This document shows, piece by piece, positions 1 through 8,453 of a stretch of 64,000 bases of DNA (positions are counted from its first letter, which is position 1; each line of letters begins with the position of its first letter). A model generated the notes under the pieces. That model was not told the origin of the DNA. It searched no databases and was given only the letters and a program-made list of their open reading frames with translations. Origin of the DNA: Serratia quinivorans (GTDB lineage Bacteria > Pseudomonadota > Gammaproteobacteria > Enterobacterales > Enterobacteriaceae); NCBI GenBank assembly GCA_900457075.1, contig UGYN01000002.1:62001-126000 (forward strand), in the 5' to 3' direction. The position numbers and the translations under genes are program-made.

Positions 1-1825
1 ACGGGTCATTGCCACCGCCTTCCGCAAAGTTGACCGTCACGCTATCCGTGCTCTCATTGATGCTCGCCGTCACCTGACATGCCCCCGCCGTCAGACTGCT
101 CAGCGACACGATGGCCTTGCCATACTCATCCGTCAGCACCGGGTTGGCCTGAATGACCGCGCCGTTATCCGCCTCAAAGTGCACGTTCTGGTTCGCCAGC
201 AACCGGTTATCGCCATCCACCACCTCGGCCACCACCGTGTTGACGGCCACGCCATCCGCCACCGCATTGTTCATCTCAATATAAACCCCGGCTATCACCG
301 CATCCGGGTTGGTGCTGCCCCCTTCAATAAAGGTGACATCGGTACTGCGGGCACTCACATTGATGACTGCCGTCACCTTCACGGTACCCTCGCTGGTGCT
401 GGTCAGCGTCGTCGTCGCCTTGCCGCCCGCATCTGTCAGTACCGGGCTGACTATCTCCGCATCGTTTGTTGCCAGGAACGTCACGCTCTGGTTTGCCAGC
501 AGAACATGATTGCTGTCAGCCACTTCAGCCATGACCCGGTTGGTCGCCTGCCCGTCAGCGGCGGCCTGGTCATCCAGCGTGCGCAAGGCGATAACCTCGG
601 CTGTCGGGTCATTGCCCGTCGCCTCGGTGAATATCACGTTCACTGCCTCGCTGCTGCTGTTTATCAGCGCGGTCACGATGGAGATGCCCGGCGTCAGGCT
701 GGTCAGCGTCGCCACCGCCTTCCCATACTCGTCCGTGACGACCAGCTCATCAATCTCCGCCCCGTTGGTGGCCGTAAAATTAACCCCCTGTCCGGCCAGC
801 AACCGGCCATCGCCACTCACCACCTCCGCGACCACCTCATTGGTGTGGCGCCCATCCGCCACGGCGGTATTTTTAGACACCGTCAACGCACTGATATACG
901 CCGTCGGGTCATTCGAGCCGTCCTCAACAAACTGCACTTCCGTCTCCATGCTGGAGTCGTTAATACTGGCGGTGACGGTTACCTTGCCGGGCGTCAGGCT
1001 GGTCAGGGTTACCGTGGTTTTCCCCGACGCATCGGTGAGCCCCGGGCTGACAATCTCGGCGCCATTATCCGCCGTGAACGTCACGCGCTGGTTCGCCAGC
1101 AGTTTTCCGCTTTCCCCCGCCACCTCTGCAGTGACCTTGTTCATGGCCGTGCCGTCAGCCACGGCGAAATTGTCGGTGGTCTGCAGCAGGACGAGAAACG
1201 CCGTCGGGTCATTGCCGTCGCTTTCATCAAACACCACCGCCACGTCGCTGCTGCTGGCGTTTATGGTGGCCGTCACGGTGACCTCCCCCGCGTCGGTGCT
1301 GGTCAGCGTCGCGATAGCCCTGCCCAGCTCATCGGTCAGGACCGGGCTCTGGATGAGGGCCCCATTATCCGCCTCAAACGTCACGCTTTGGTTCACCAGC
1401 AGCCCGCCGCTCCCGTCGGTGACTTCAGCTGTCACTTCGTTGGTTGACGTGCCATCGGCCTGGGCATTGTTCTGGGAGACGTACACATCCTCAATCACCG
1501 CATTCGGGTTGTTATCATCGACAGGGGCAAAGGTTGAATCCACCGTCATCTGGCTTTTATTGATGCTGGCGGTGACCGTGTAAACCCCCGCCGTCGTACT
1601 GGTCAGGGTCGCAACAGCAATTCCCTGCGCGTTACTTTCTGCCTGGCCTTGAATACTGGCGCCCTCTTCAATGTCAAAGGTCACCGTCTGACCGGCCAGA
1701 GGCACCGTATCACCGTCATTCACCTGAGCAACAACGGAATTGGTCGTCTGGCCGTCAGCGGGGGAGTTATCCTCTGTAATCAGCAATGAGTGAATGGTGG
1801 CGTTAGGATTATTAATCGTAGGCAT
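1..1825 (-). CDS. Ig-like (Big_1) tandem repeat protein, 5' part only
   Basis: An open frame runs from ATG at 1825 to the left edge without a stop (608 codons). It has an AGGAG ribosome site just upstream. The translation is six tandem Ig-like units of about 100 residues, with a seventh beginning at the edge. Units open with N(D/P)P(T/N)A and contain ADG.ATN.V.AEV, LLANQ.VTF.A.NGA and a VTA.IN strand, the hallmarks of the bacterial Ig-like domain 1 of intimin/invasin proteins. The first unit begins within a few residues of the start. There is no signal peptide, LysM or beta-barrel region, unlike classical intimins. The C-terminus lies outside the window. Family assignment is firm; surface location or adhesion is inference. 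Confidence 0.85.
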   Translation of the reverse strand, partial: MPTINNPNATIHSLLITEDNSPADGQTTNSVVAQVNDGDTVPLAGQTVTFDIEEGASIQGQAESNAQGIAVATLTSTTAGVYTVTASINKSQMTVDSTFAPVDDNNPNAVIEDVYVSQNNAQADGTSTNEVTAEVTDGSGGLLVNQSVTFEADNGALIQSPVLTDELGRAIATLTSTDAGEVTVTATINASSSDVAVVFDESDGNDPTAFLVLLQTTDNFAVADGTAMNKVTAEVAGESGKLLANQRVTFTADNGAEIVSPGLTDASGKTTVTLTSLTPGKVTVTASINDSSMETEVQFVEDGSNDPTAYISALTVSKNTAVADGRHTNEVVAEVVSGDGRLLAGQGVNFTATNGAEIDELVVTDEYGKAVATLTSLTPGISIVTALINSSSEAVNVIFTEATGNDPTAEVIALRTLDDQAAADGQATNRVMAEVADSNHVLLANQSVTFLATNDAEIVSPVLTDAGGKATTTLTSTSEGTVKVTAVINVSARSTDVTFIEGGSTNPDAVIAGVYIEMNNAVADGVAVNTVVAEVVDGDNRLLANQNVHFEADNGAVIQANPVLTDEYGKAIVSLSSLTAGACQVTASINESTDSVTVNFAEGGGNDP

Positions 1826-2260
1826 AGTCGCACTCCTGACATATTGTTTTATTCGACACGTGATAAAAACCAGCAATAATGCTAATGATGGTCAACGCAG
1901 TAAATAAAACGTAGCTCAGCCCCCCTATTTGGCAACACTATTCAGCCGAAAAACAAAAAAAACAACACAGGACAAAACAAAAGCAATAAAAATGTCACCC
2001 ATATGCCTTCAAGTGTTATTTTAAAAGTAATAAAAAACACATAAACATGTATCACAAATAGTTTCATCACCAACCATTTTTATTTGGAAACATTAAACAT
2101 AATTCAGATGGGGAATTAATCATTATGAGTCGACATTCATTATCACTAACTTATACGCACGCCATCCCTGCCGAAAATAATGTTTCAGGAATATAATTGT
2201 AACAGTCGTCACTATTTTTCACACATACAATCAGAAGCGAAATTTTGAGCACCAGAAATG
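1826..2260. other. AT-rich intergenic region upstream of the Big_1 gene
   Basis: About 430 bases without a convincing reading frame. It should hold the promoter of the leftward Big_1 gene, but I could not single out one site with confidence. Confidence 0.5.
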
Positions 2261-2264
2261 AGAA

Positions 2265-2286
2265 AGCCCCGGCATTTTCCGGGGCT
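2265..2286 (-). terminator. Hairpin terminator after yagU
   Basis: GCCCCGG and CCGGGGC arms enclose a six-base loop just past the yagU stop. The T-run on the minus strand is short (TTTCTC), so termination may be moderate. Confidence 0.6.
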
Positions 2287-2300
2287 GATACCCGGCTAGT

Positions 2301-2846
2301 CTAGCATTTGTCTTCAAGGGTCTGCTGGAATTCTGGATCCGGCTCCTTCGTAATGCGATTGCGAACATCTCTACGCACCACTTCAATCGCCCACATCCAA
2401 AGAATATGCCCGAGCGTTTCTGATAAAATCTCATCAAAAGGCAACTGCCACAAAGGTGGTGCCCAATGAAATACTGGCAACAGAATACCGTGAAAACCTA
2501 TCGTTACCAGTATCGCAAAAGCTGCCCCCTGCCATAGTTTGATCGCTGGGAAAATTTCAGCCACAAAGCAGTAAAACATGGCAAAAACTATGGAAAACAA
2601 ATGGTGAATACCAGCCACCCCCCAGTTAACAATATGCCCAGAATAATTATAAATCATCTCGTTAACATTGAACCCCAAGTCTTGCAGCATTTCTGCGGGT
2701 GGTATCCCTCTGTCCGGTGTACGCGGCGGCATGGGATTTTCTGTTCCCCATTTAACAAAGCTGGACAGGTTACCACCTAAAAAACCAGCCCATAATGCAG
2801 CGCCATAATTACGGGCCTCTGGTTTAGTAATGAAATATAAAGTCAT
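2301..2846 (-). CDS. yagU: YagU family (DUF1440) inner membrane protein
   Basis: The 181-residue product matches E. coli YagU along its length: FVKWG.E.P.PPR near the N-terminus, a GH..NW..V.HH.FSIVFA membrane segment, VAEIFP.IKLWQG, and the C-terminal IEV.RRD.RNRIT.EPDPE. Hydrophobic segments suggest about three membrane helices. YagU has been linked to acid resistance in E. coli; its mechanism is unknown. I chose ATG 2846 because GGAG lies six bases upstream. An in-frame ATG at 2876 would add ten residues but has no good ribosome site. The neighbours do not indicate a role, and the gene may mark chromosome beyond the prophage remnant. Confidence 0.85.
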   Translation of the reverse strand: MTLYFITKPEARNYGAALWAGFLGGNLSSFVKWGTENPMPPRTPDRGIPPAEMLQDLGFNVNEMIYNYSGHIVNWGVAGIHHLFSIVFAMFYCFVAEIFPAIKLWQGAAFAILVTIGFHGILLPVFHWAPPLWQLPFDEILSETLGHILWMWAIEVVRRDVRNRITKEPDPEFQQTLEDKC

Positions 2847-3227
2847 ATTAAACTCCGCATGATGATGTGGATTCACTTTGCTTATTCAAAAACATCCATT
2901 GTCGAGAAAACAGACAAAGTAGAATGTAGTGCAAAAAAAACAACATATCAATAATGGATTATCATCAAGCACTAATATTAAAGAGCAATAAAGAAAAAGA
3001 CTCAACAACGTCTTTATTAAATATCAACAATGTCATATAAAAGACAAAATAATATTTTTACCAATCATCATCCGAATATGCTCATGGCTATCAGGCCACT
3101 CAACCGAGAAACCTAATTTTGAGCGCTGGCGTAGCGAATTGAACCTTTACCGCATAGGCTCATTTCAAAGGATTGGGTTCGACGTGGTCAATCGCACTGC
3201 AGTGCGCGGTAAAATCTGGACGAAAAA
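2847..3227. other. Intergenic region, probable prophage edge
   Basis: No gene is visible. The first part is AT-rich and should contain the yagU promoter. The remote left attachment site of the prophage should lie around here or further right, but I found no clear copy of the core repeat seen near sdsR. Confidence 0.4.
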
Positions 3228-3246
3228 AACCCACGCAAGGTGGGTT
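3228..3246. terminator. Hairpin flanked by A-run and T-rich tract
   Basis: AACCCAC and GTGGGTT pair around a short loop. An A-run lies on the left and a T-rich tract on the right, so it could terminate in either direction. Confidence 0.55.
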
Positions 3247-3271
3247 AATTTTTATTTCTGTGCTGGATATG

Positions 3272-3355
3272 TTACTTCACATCGAAAGATACACTCAGAA
3301 CCCGGTGTGAAGGATTAGATAGTGCGTTTCAGCTCTAAATGCAGCTATCTGATGT
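3272..3355. repeat. Degenerate structured repeat, copy A
   Basis: This roughly 80-base segment aligns with 4204-4286. Shared blocks are CACATCGA, ACTCAGA, GATAGTGCGT.TCAG, CTAAATGC and TCTGATG. Bases next to the shared blocks differ but remain able to pair internally (AGATA with TATCT here; GGGCGCA with TGCGCCC in copy B). That suggests a conserved RNA fold. It could be a phage antisense RNA of the C4 kind, but this is unproven. Confidence 0.45.
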
Positions 3356-3404
3356 GTTTGCCTGTGTCGGTGAACGGGGGATCGAATAGCCATCTTGAGT
3401 TTAA

Positions 3405-3965
3405 CTACATGAGAACATCTGTTAATGAAAGATCTTTTGCAAGCGACTCATTAAGACAACGATAAACATCCTGGTGTTGAGGGTTTTGTTCACCGGTAAG
3501 TAATTTTTCCACATCTTCACCACTTTCATGAATGCGTCTTTCAGGACTTAATTCAGCTCTGATACGTGCACAATCATTATCATGGTTGATATCAAAAGCA
3601 ACATTATCTATGTAATTGATGTACAAATGAAAAGTTTCAGGTGACCATATTGCTCTGTTTGAGTACATTATATTATTAAGGTTACGCCTGATTTGGCGTA
3701 TCTTGGGGGCTGAAAGACATTCCCAGTCGCCAACCTCTTCGATATAGCAATAAATGTCATTCAATGGGTGCTTTATTTGGTCATAAATCACTAAACGTCT
3801 ATCTGCCAGTTTAGACGATACCTCTTTCAGTACGGTTTGATGGGTTTGAGTCTCACCGATCCGCAACTGAATGAAATAACCAGCAAAACCAATAGCTAAT
3901 GGCATAGCTACAGAAATAACCAGCTGACACAGCTTCACCCGCCTGTTAAATTTATCAGAAGTCAT
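3405..3965 (-). CDS. Hypothetical membrane-anchored protein
   Basis: A 186-residue product that I do not recognise. It has a short basic N-terminus (KFNRRVKL), one membrane helix at about residues 12-31, and a soluble remainder rich in charged residues with four cysteines. The topology is that of a single-pass anchored cytoplasmic or periplasmic protein. It lies between the two structured repeats at 3272 and 4204, within the eroded end of the prophage where late genes would be expected, so it may be cargo. Function unknown. Confidence 0.6.
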   Translation of the reverse strand: MTSDKFNRRVKLCQLVISVAMPLAIGFAGYFIQLRIGETQTHQTVLKEVSSKLADRRLVIYDQIKHPLNDIYCYIEEVGDWECLSAPKIRQIRRNLNNIMYSNRAIWSPETFHLYINYIDNVAFDINHDNDCARIRAELSPERRIHESGEDVEKLLTGEQNPQHQDVYRCLNESLAKDLSLTDVLM

Positions 3966-4203
3966 AGCTAACTTTGTACCTGCATTCTATTGCTTCAAAG
4001 ACCGTCGCTTTATCCTACTGAGATAAAGAACTAGGGCCAACAGAATAGCCCACAGATACTTAACAAGGAATAAACAACCCTGAATTTAACATAGACCCAA
4101 ATTCCCGTGGTTGCTCGATATTATTTGAAAAGGGATCTGCGCTAAAAAAATCCGCCCAGTTAAAGACCAGAGTTCGAATAATTGCGGTTTTTCCCTGCCT
4201 CAC
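3966..4203. other. Intergenic segment without a gene
   Basis: Nothing recognisable beyond the start region of the leftward gene at 3965; the stretch leads into structured repeat copy B. Confidence 0.4.
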
Positions 4204-4286
4204 CTCACATCGAGGGGCGCACTCAGATAACCCAGGTAGGGATCGATAGTGCGTATCAGACTAAATGCGCCCTTCTGATGCGCTTT
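4204..4286. repeat. Degenerate structured repeat, copy B
   Basis: Partner of 3272-3355. GGGCGCA at about 4215 pairs with TGCGCCC at about 4266, giving a seven-base stem around the conserved ACTCAG and GATAGTGCGT blocks. It lies just downstream of the tRNA-Gly gene, read leftward. Confidence 0.45.
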
Positions 4287-4334
4287 CCAGCCACTCCGGG
4301 CAATCCCATCTTCGCAGGCTGAAAAGCTTTTTTC

Positions 4335-4409
<75 letters not shown>

Positions 4410-4586
4410 TTTGGTGGGTCCAGCCAGACTTTAACCTGCAATCGGGTACGCATCAACCGTCTAAGGGGCGGTATAGTCTATGCTGTGGTGGGGAGTGAAA
4501 ATTCAACCATTAGGAATAATGAACACCCGCCCTAAGGTCGGGCATTTATAACAAGTCACAACTATATCCATATGTTCGGTTTGAAT

Positions 4587-4904
4587 TTAACTAGATCGAA
4601 TATCAGTGCCGAGTATCGAACCTGGGTTATCAGCGTCCTCAATTACAGTAACATAAGACGAACCATTCAATAATGCATTGACGGCGGCACTTAGCGCCGC
4701 CGACATTGCAGCAGTATTTCCATCAGAGGATGAGTATACAAGGAAATAACTTTCACCATAGTTATTTGTAATATCGACCGTAATAAGTCCATATCCCATA
4801 TACGTATAATGGATTTTAGACGCGACATGGACCAAACCATTATATACCGTCCCTCCAACACCATTGAAAGAAACTTTTCCTGCCTGTCTATTAATAACAC
4901 TCAT
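4587..4904 (-). CDS. Hypothetical prophage protein, 105 aa
   Basis: ATG 4904 follows a strong AAGGAG ribosome site. The product is glycine-, serine- and tyrosine-rich with short beta-type segments (KVSFNGVGGTVYNG, ITVDITNNYGESYFLVY) and an alanine-rich helix (AAMSAALSAAVNALLNG). I do not recognise the family. An imperfect hairpin at about 4524-4543 could terminate it. It lies in the prophage remnant near the tRNA and may be cargo. Confidence 0.6.
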   Translation of the reverse strand: MSVINRQAGKVSFNGVGGTVYNGLVHVASKIHYTYMGYGLITVDITNNYGESYFLVYSSSDGNTAAMSAALSAAVNALLNGSSYVTVIEDADNPGSILGTDIRSS

Positions 4905-5133
4905 AGAAACTCCTTAGTCATCATTAAATTCAGCCTCAACATTCGCACTAAAAACTGCGTATTCACAGTCACAAAATAACCCTAGTACAAGAATAATAAT
5001 TTGACAAAAAAATCAACCATGAGCCATTGTTATAAATAAATCATAGATAACACTTATAAAAACCTCCGCTAAATATGAGATATAAAAAATCATCATTTCT
5101 CAGCCACATTTAATCGATAGTAACTATAGAATT
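4905..5133. other. AT-rich intergenic region
   Basis: About 230 AT-rich bases that should contain the promoter of the gene starting at 4904. No other feature is visible. Confidence 0.4.
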
Positions 5134-5571
5134 TTAAGTTGGCATTGGCTGGGGTTTGACGCCCCACAGAATAAGCATCTCATGCCTTTTAAAGGAGAAC
5201 AGGTTCATCGCGTAGCCCCACTGCATGACGCCCACCAGCTCGCAGCCGTCGAAAATACCCAGATGCAGATAGGAATTGTTCACTACGCGTTTGCTGTAGT
5301 GAAAGTGGCTAATCACCAGGCGAGCCAACCAAACGGGGATCGTTGCAACATGCAGATCGTCACACCCATAACCGACGGTTTCGCCAGCGTAGACGATCGG
5401 CGCTGGCTTTCCGCTGGCACGTGACACAACACCATTAATGTGTTTTTTCAATGTATAAGTACTCCAATAGAGCCGGTGTACTCGTGACCTTTGACGCGGG
5501 TATGCGGCCCCGGAGAGCGGCAACTTTCCGGGGCACCCATCAGAGCGTAGAAATGAAAAAAACCCGCTCAA
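5134..5571 (-). pseudogene. Mom-like acyltransferase fragment, probably truncated
   Basis: The central part (HFHYSKRVVNNSYLHLGIF, ELVGVMQWGYAMN) resembles the GNAT-like fold of phage Mom DNA-modification proteins and their relatives. These normally run on for many more residues. Here the frame stops soon after LWGVKPQP, so the C-terminal half is missing. The frame's first Met lies within the terminator of the upstream transcript, so the true start is uncertain; internal GTG or TTG codons are possible. The gene sits after the Q-like gene, where the late region was apparently deleted. Mom similarity is from motif memory only. Confidence 0.5.
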
Positions 5572-5587
5572 ATGGCGGGTTTCTTTT
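5558..5587 (-). terminator. Terminator after the DUF1133 gene
   Basis: AAACCCGC and GCGGGTTT arms around TCAAATG, followed on the minus strand by an A/T tract. It would end the leftward early transcript. Confidence 0.65.
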
Positions 5588-5651
5588 GAATTTGTCGCTG
5601 CGGATACTACTTCGCGAAGTTTAACCTAATTTAACCATTTTCCGCGCAAAG

Positions 5652-6212
5652 TCAACGGTAAAATCTTTCAACGTTTGAATTGAATGCATCACTCATTGGC
5701 AGGTAAAGCATGAACTCGGCAGTTTTCAACCAGACGGCGATCCGGGTTTCGCATGTCCGAAAACACCAGTCAGGGCGAATATCGTGTAAGTCTGCCGCCA
5801 TAGCCTTTTTGCTTTTCCCCCGCCCTATATACCGCTGCTGAATTACGTACTTTAAACCTGGGTGATCCAGCAGGACGGTACCGATGACCTGGTCTATGGT
5901 CGAGGCCTCTTGATCGGAGCAGAACGCCAGACTACTTTTTTGCTTACCGTCCATAATATCCAGCAGATAGCGCCGCAGCTCGCTTTTGTCGCATCCCGTT
6001 TTTTTAAGTTGCCGTAGTGCCTGGGTGATCGCTGCTTTGGTCACTTTCTCACTGGCTAACAAACGGTTAAACATACTGCCAGCACTGCCATGCTTTGCCA
6101 TACCGGACCAGCGGCCCCACATTTTTAACTTACCCTGGATCCACACTTGCTCAAGCGCACGCAGGTGCAGCTCTTTGCCATCGCCCTTACCAATATTCTC
6201 AGGATAAATCAT
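5652..6212 (-). CDS. DUF1133 family phage protein (Q-position)
   Basis: A 186-residue protein with the DUF1133 signature: LRALEQVWIQGKLKMWGRWS near the N-terminus, MFNRLLAS.K.TK.A...ALRQ.KK.G, LDGKQKSSLA-like DGKQKSSLAFC, a QRYIGRGKSKK.MA helix-turn-helix-like region and ET RIAVWLK.AEFMLY at the end. Members occupy the place of the late antiterminator Q in lambdoid phages, so control of late transcription is plausible but not proven here. Its ATG overlaps the stop of the upstream gene by four bases (ATGA), so the two are coupled. It is the last intact gene of the leftward early operon. Confidence 0.8.
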   Translation of the reverse strand: MIYPENIGKGDGKELHLRALEQVWIQGKLKMWGRWSGMAKHGSAGSMFNRLLASEKVTKAAITQALRQLKKTGCDKSELRRYLLDIMDGKQKSSLAFCSDQEASTIDQVIGTVLLDHPGLKYVIQQRYIGRGKSKKAMAADLHDIRPDWCFRTCETRIAVWLKTAEFMLYLPMSDAFNSNVERFYR

Positions 6213-6496
6213 AACTTGCCCTCACTTCTTAAAATAACTTGCGTGCGGAATACGCCCTCTGCGTGCATTAGCCGCAGTTCGTCGCGCGTGTATTCGGTTT
6301 TTTTTCTGCTGTCGATAGCGTCATGGCATGCACTGCATCCCCACGCGCCCTGCTCGTCGTCAGGTTTCATGCCGCCGCCGCAGGTACCGGCCAGACGGTA
6401 ATGCGCCAAAACGGTGGTTTCCGGCATGAAATTACAGATGCCGGGTATTCTGATCTGGCAGTCGCGGCCACGGGCCTCCTTTGTAAGATTGGCCAT
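6209..6496 (-). CDS. DUF1364 family putative nuclease
   Basis: A 95-residue protein matching DUF1364: RGRDCQIRIPG.CN, PETTVLAHYRLAG, G.KPDD..GAW.CSACHD and ID.R. The conserved Cys and His residues (C14, C21, CSACH) look like a zinc-bound HNH-type core of the kind seen in NinG/Rap-like phage recombination nucleases. It overlaps both neighbours at stop/start codons, showing tight operon coupling in the nin-like region. Confidence 0.8.
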   Translation of the reverse strand: MANLTKEARGRDCQIRIPGICNFMPETTVLAHYRLAGTCGGGMKPDDEQGAWGCSACHDAIDSRKKTEYTRDELRLMHAEGVFRTQVILRSEGKL

Positions 6497-7089
6497 TACG
6501 CGAAGCTCATCAGTTGAGCCGCAGCGTTCTCAACTTCGATATGCGTGCGGAAAGGTTTATGCAGGATCCAGCGCCAAAGGACATCGAGCGCGGCTTTGTA
6601 CAATTGATGGAATTCCGTTTCTTCCATGTTGGCGAAAGCAATACTGCGGGGGTGTTTACGTAGGGTACCGTCTGGGAGTTGGATTGCATCATAGTGCCCA
6701 GCTTCGACCGTCACCCATGCACGATAGGCATCGAATGATTTACAGGCGCTGATACTGCCGCCGCGCCGGTCGGCGATACGATCCAGATACTGATCTGCAG
6801 CATCGAGTAACGCGGACTCATTGCCACCAAACTTAGCGAGAAATTTTGCATAACCGGCCACCAGCTTGCGCTCGTTCGTCGAGATCGCGCCGCCGGTAGG
6901 TTCCCAGTATTCAAAACCCAGATTGAGAAGCGCAAAAAATCGGCGGTGAAACGCCGGGTTGCGCACCTGCTTGAAGTCGGCCACCAGCACGGCGCCGAGC
7001 TTACATTTTGTTTGCAGAAATTCGCTGGTCTCCGGGCTGGCCGGGATCAGGATTCCTGAGGACTGCTTGATGAGTTGTAACTGCGTCAT
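6496..7089 (-). CDS. DUF1367 family phage protein
   Basis: A 197-residue protein with the DUF1367 pattern: KLGAVLVADFKQVRN, FHRRFFALLNLGFEYWEPTGG, CKSFDAYRAWVTVEAGH and LPDG..RKHPRSI.FANM, ending in an LMSFA-type tail. These proteins sit in the nin region of lambdoid phages between the replication and Q genes; a recombination role is often assumed but not established. Its stop overlaps the start of the DUF1364 gene by one base. Confidence 0.82.
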   Translation of the reverse strand: MTQLQLIKQSSGILIPASPETSEFLQTKCKLGAVLVADFKQVRNPAFHRRFFALLNLGFEYWEPTGGAISTNERKLVAGYAKFLAKFGGNESALLDAADQYLDRIADRRGGSISACKSFDAYRAWVTVEAGHYDAIQLPDGTLRKHPRSIAFANMEETEFHQLYKAALDVLWRWILHKPFRTHIEVENAAAQLMSFA

Positions 7090-7149
7090 TATCGTCTCCG
7101 GTATTGACGCAGCAGGTGATCAGCTGTTCAGGCTGATGGGTATAGCATA

Positions 7150-7326
7150 TCACTTTAGTCGGACGTCGTACCCCATCCGCCGAAGCAACACGATCATAAG
7201 TTCGATATCGGCTACGAGCTGCTCATCTTTGAGTGGCAGGACAGTGCTCACTACTCCGTGAGTCAAGTAAACCAACACTCGACCATTATCGGGTAAATAT
7301 TCGGCAACATTCTGTTTTTCAATCAT
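7150..7326 (-). CDS. Small prophage protein, 58 aa
   Basis: ATG 7326 follows GGAG nine bases upstream. The product is an acidic and hydrophobic small protein (VAEYLPDNGRVLVYLTHGVV, VADIELMIVLLRRMGYDVRLK). No family recognised. It lies 60 bases ahead of the DUF1367 gene in the same operon. Confidence 0.55.
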   Translation of the reverse strand: MIEKQNVAEYLPDNGRVLVYLTHGVVSTVLPLKDEQLVADIELMIVLLRRMGYDVRLK

Positions 7327-7630
7327 TATATTTTCTCCGACACACCCGGATCACTTCGTCCCTCAATTATTACACCAAATAACTGTATAAATAAACAGTG
7401 CAACTTCGCAATTGTCTTCTTCCCTAGTGAAAAAATTGGATTGACAACGTCAAGAATTATATTGAAACGAACACAGTGACGACTTACGGTAGCAGAACAT
7501 ATAAAAATACAAACTCCATGTATTTTTACCAAATTTATATTTGAACTAAATCTTCAAAAAGATAATCAACCAATATAAAATAAAGTTGAAAATAAAAAAC
7601 CACACTCATAATTAGCAAGCGAATAGTTAG
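7327..7630. other. AT-rich boundary between nin region and cargo gene
   Basis: Strongly AT-rich, without a supportable gene. It should carry the promoter of the rightward cargo gene at 7631. Confidence 0.45.
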
Positions 7631-8344
7631 ATGAACACATTAAAAGAAAAACTAAATACCCCATCTGTTTTGATGGTCATACCAGCATTGTTCATGTTTG
7701 GTTTTGCGGTTTTACTTCTGACATTGAAATTTCTTGACGGGGCGAGTTTCGTCGCCTTACTTACAATAATACTTGTCTATTGTGTGCTTATAAGTTTATA
7801 TCCAAACATAACGGAATTAACTTTAGCAGGAAACACCATTAAGCTTCAGAAAAGAATAAGAGAAGCTGAATTACTAAATAAAGAAACAGAGGCATTGAAT
7901 CAAGAAACCTCACGACTAAACGAAGAGTTACGTGCATTAAACTCCATAACACTTAGGATATTAAGCCTAGACTTAATAGGTCCAACCACTTCAGATCTCG
8001 ATCTAAAAAGAAAGTATTACAAAATAAAAGAGATGTACAACTACCGAATAAAATTCAACAGTAAAGACCGTAACTCGGAGAGTGAAATTCACTCCATTCT
8101 AAATGTATTAAAAATAAATATTAAGGAATATTTAGGACAGCAATTTGATAAACAAACCATTGATGACCTTTTTGTAATTGAGAAATTCAAAGAACTAGAT
8201 AAAATCAACGACCTCCCGAAAAATGATAAAGTTGCGTATGAAGCATGCTATATGTTTATACAAGCCAGCGAGATACTTGAAAATAAAGAAAAGCAAGATA
8301 AAAAGCCATTGGTTTATCCTCCTACTAAAACAGATAACGATTAA
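7631..8344 (+). CDS. Two-TM coiled-coil cargo protein of prophage
   Basis: A 237-residue protein transcribed against the flanking early genes. It has two membrane helices (about residues 13-32 and 38-57), then a coiled coil rich in leucine and glutamate (KLQKRIREAELLNKETEALN onward, about 72-110), then a soluble lysine-rich domain. The gene is much more AT-rich than the replication genes on either side. Opposite orientation, odd base composition and its own AT-rich promoter region mark it as a moron. Superinfection exclusion or defence is a reasonable guess from topology; no family was recognised. Confidence 0.65.
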   Translation: MNTLKEKLNTPSVLMVIPALFMFGFAVLLLTLKFLDGASFVALLTIILVYCVLISLYPNITELTLAGNTIKLQKRIREAELLNKETEALNQETSRLNEELRALNSITLRILSLDLIGPTTSDLDLKRKYYKIKEMYNYRIKFNSKDRNSESEIHSILNVLKINIKEYLGQQFDKQTIDDLFVIEKFKELDKINDLPKNDKVAYEACYMFIQASEILENKEKQDKKPLVYPPTKTDND

Positions 8345-8453
8345 CCCAAGTTAACTTCACTGTTAAAACAAGGTAGTCAACATTTAAACTGAAGACTACC
8401 TTTTAGATTGTATAAGAATATTAATATGTATATTTTGCGCGGTTATATCCTCG

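Noticed and set aside
179..1583. Long plus-strand open frames opposite the Big_1 repeats
   Set aside because: They are periodic mirror images of the repeat protein, with no ribosome site and no recognisable domain; the minus-strand frame is clearly coding.
4593..4607. AGATCGAATATCA as the left att copy of the Rac-like prophage
   Set aside because: It differs from the right-hand repeat, lies at the end of a gene and is short enough to occur by chance.
7326..7532. Possible 68-codon leftward gene upstream of the 58-aa prophage gene
   Set aside because: No ribosome site, Cys/Ile-rich composition typical of AT-rich non-coding sequence.
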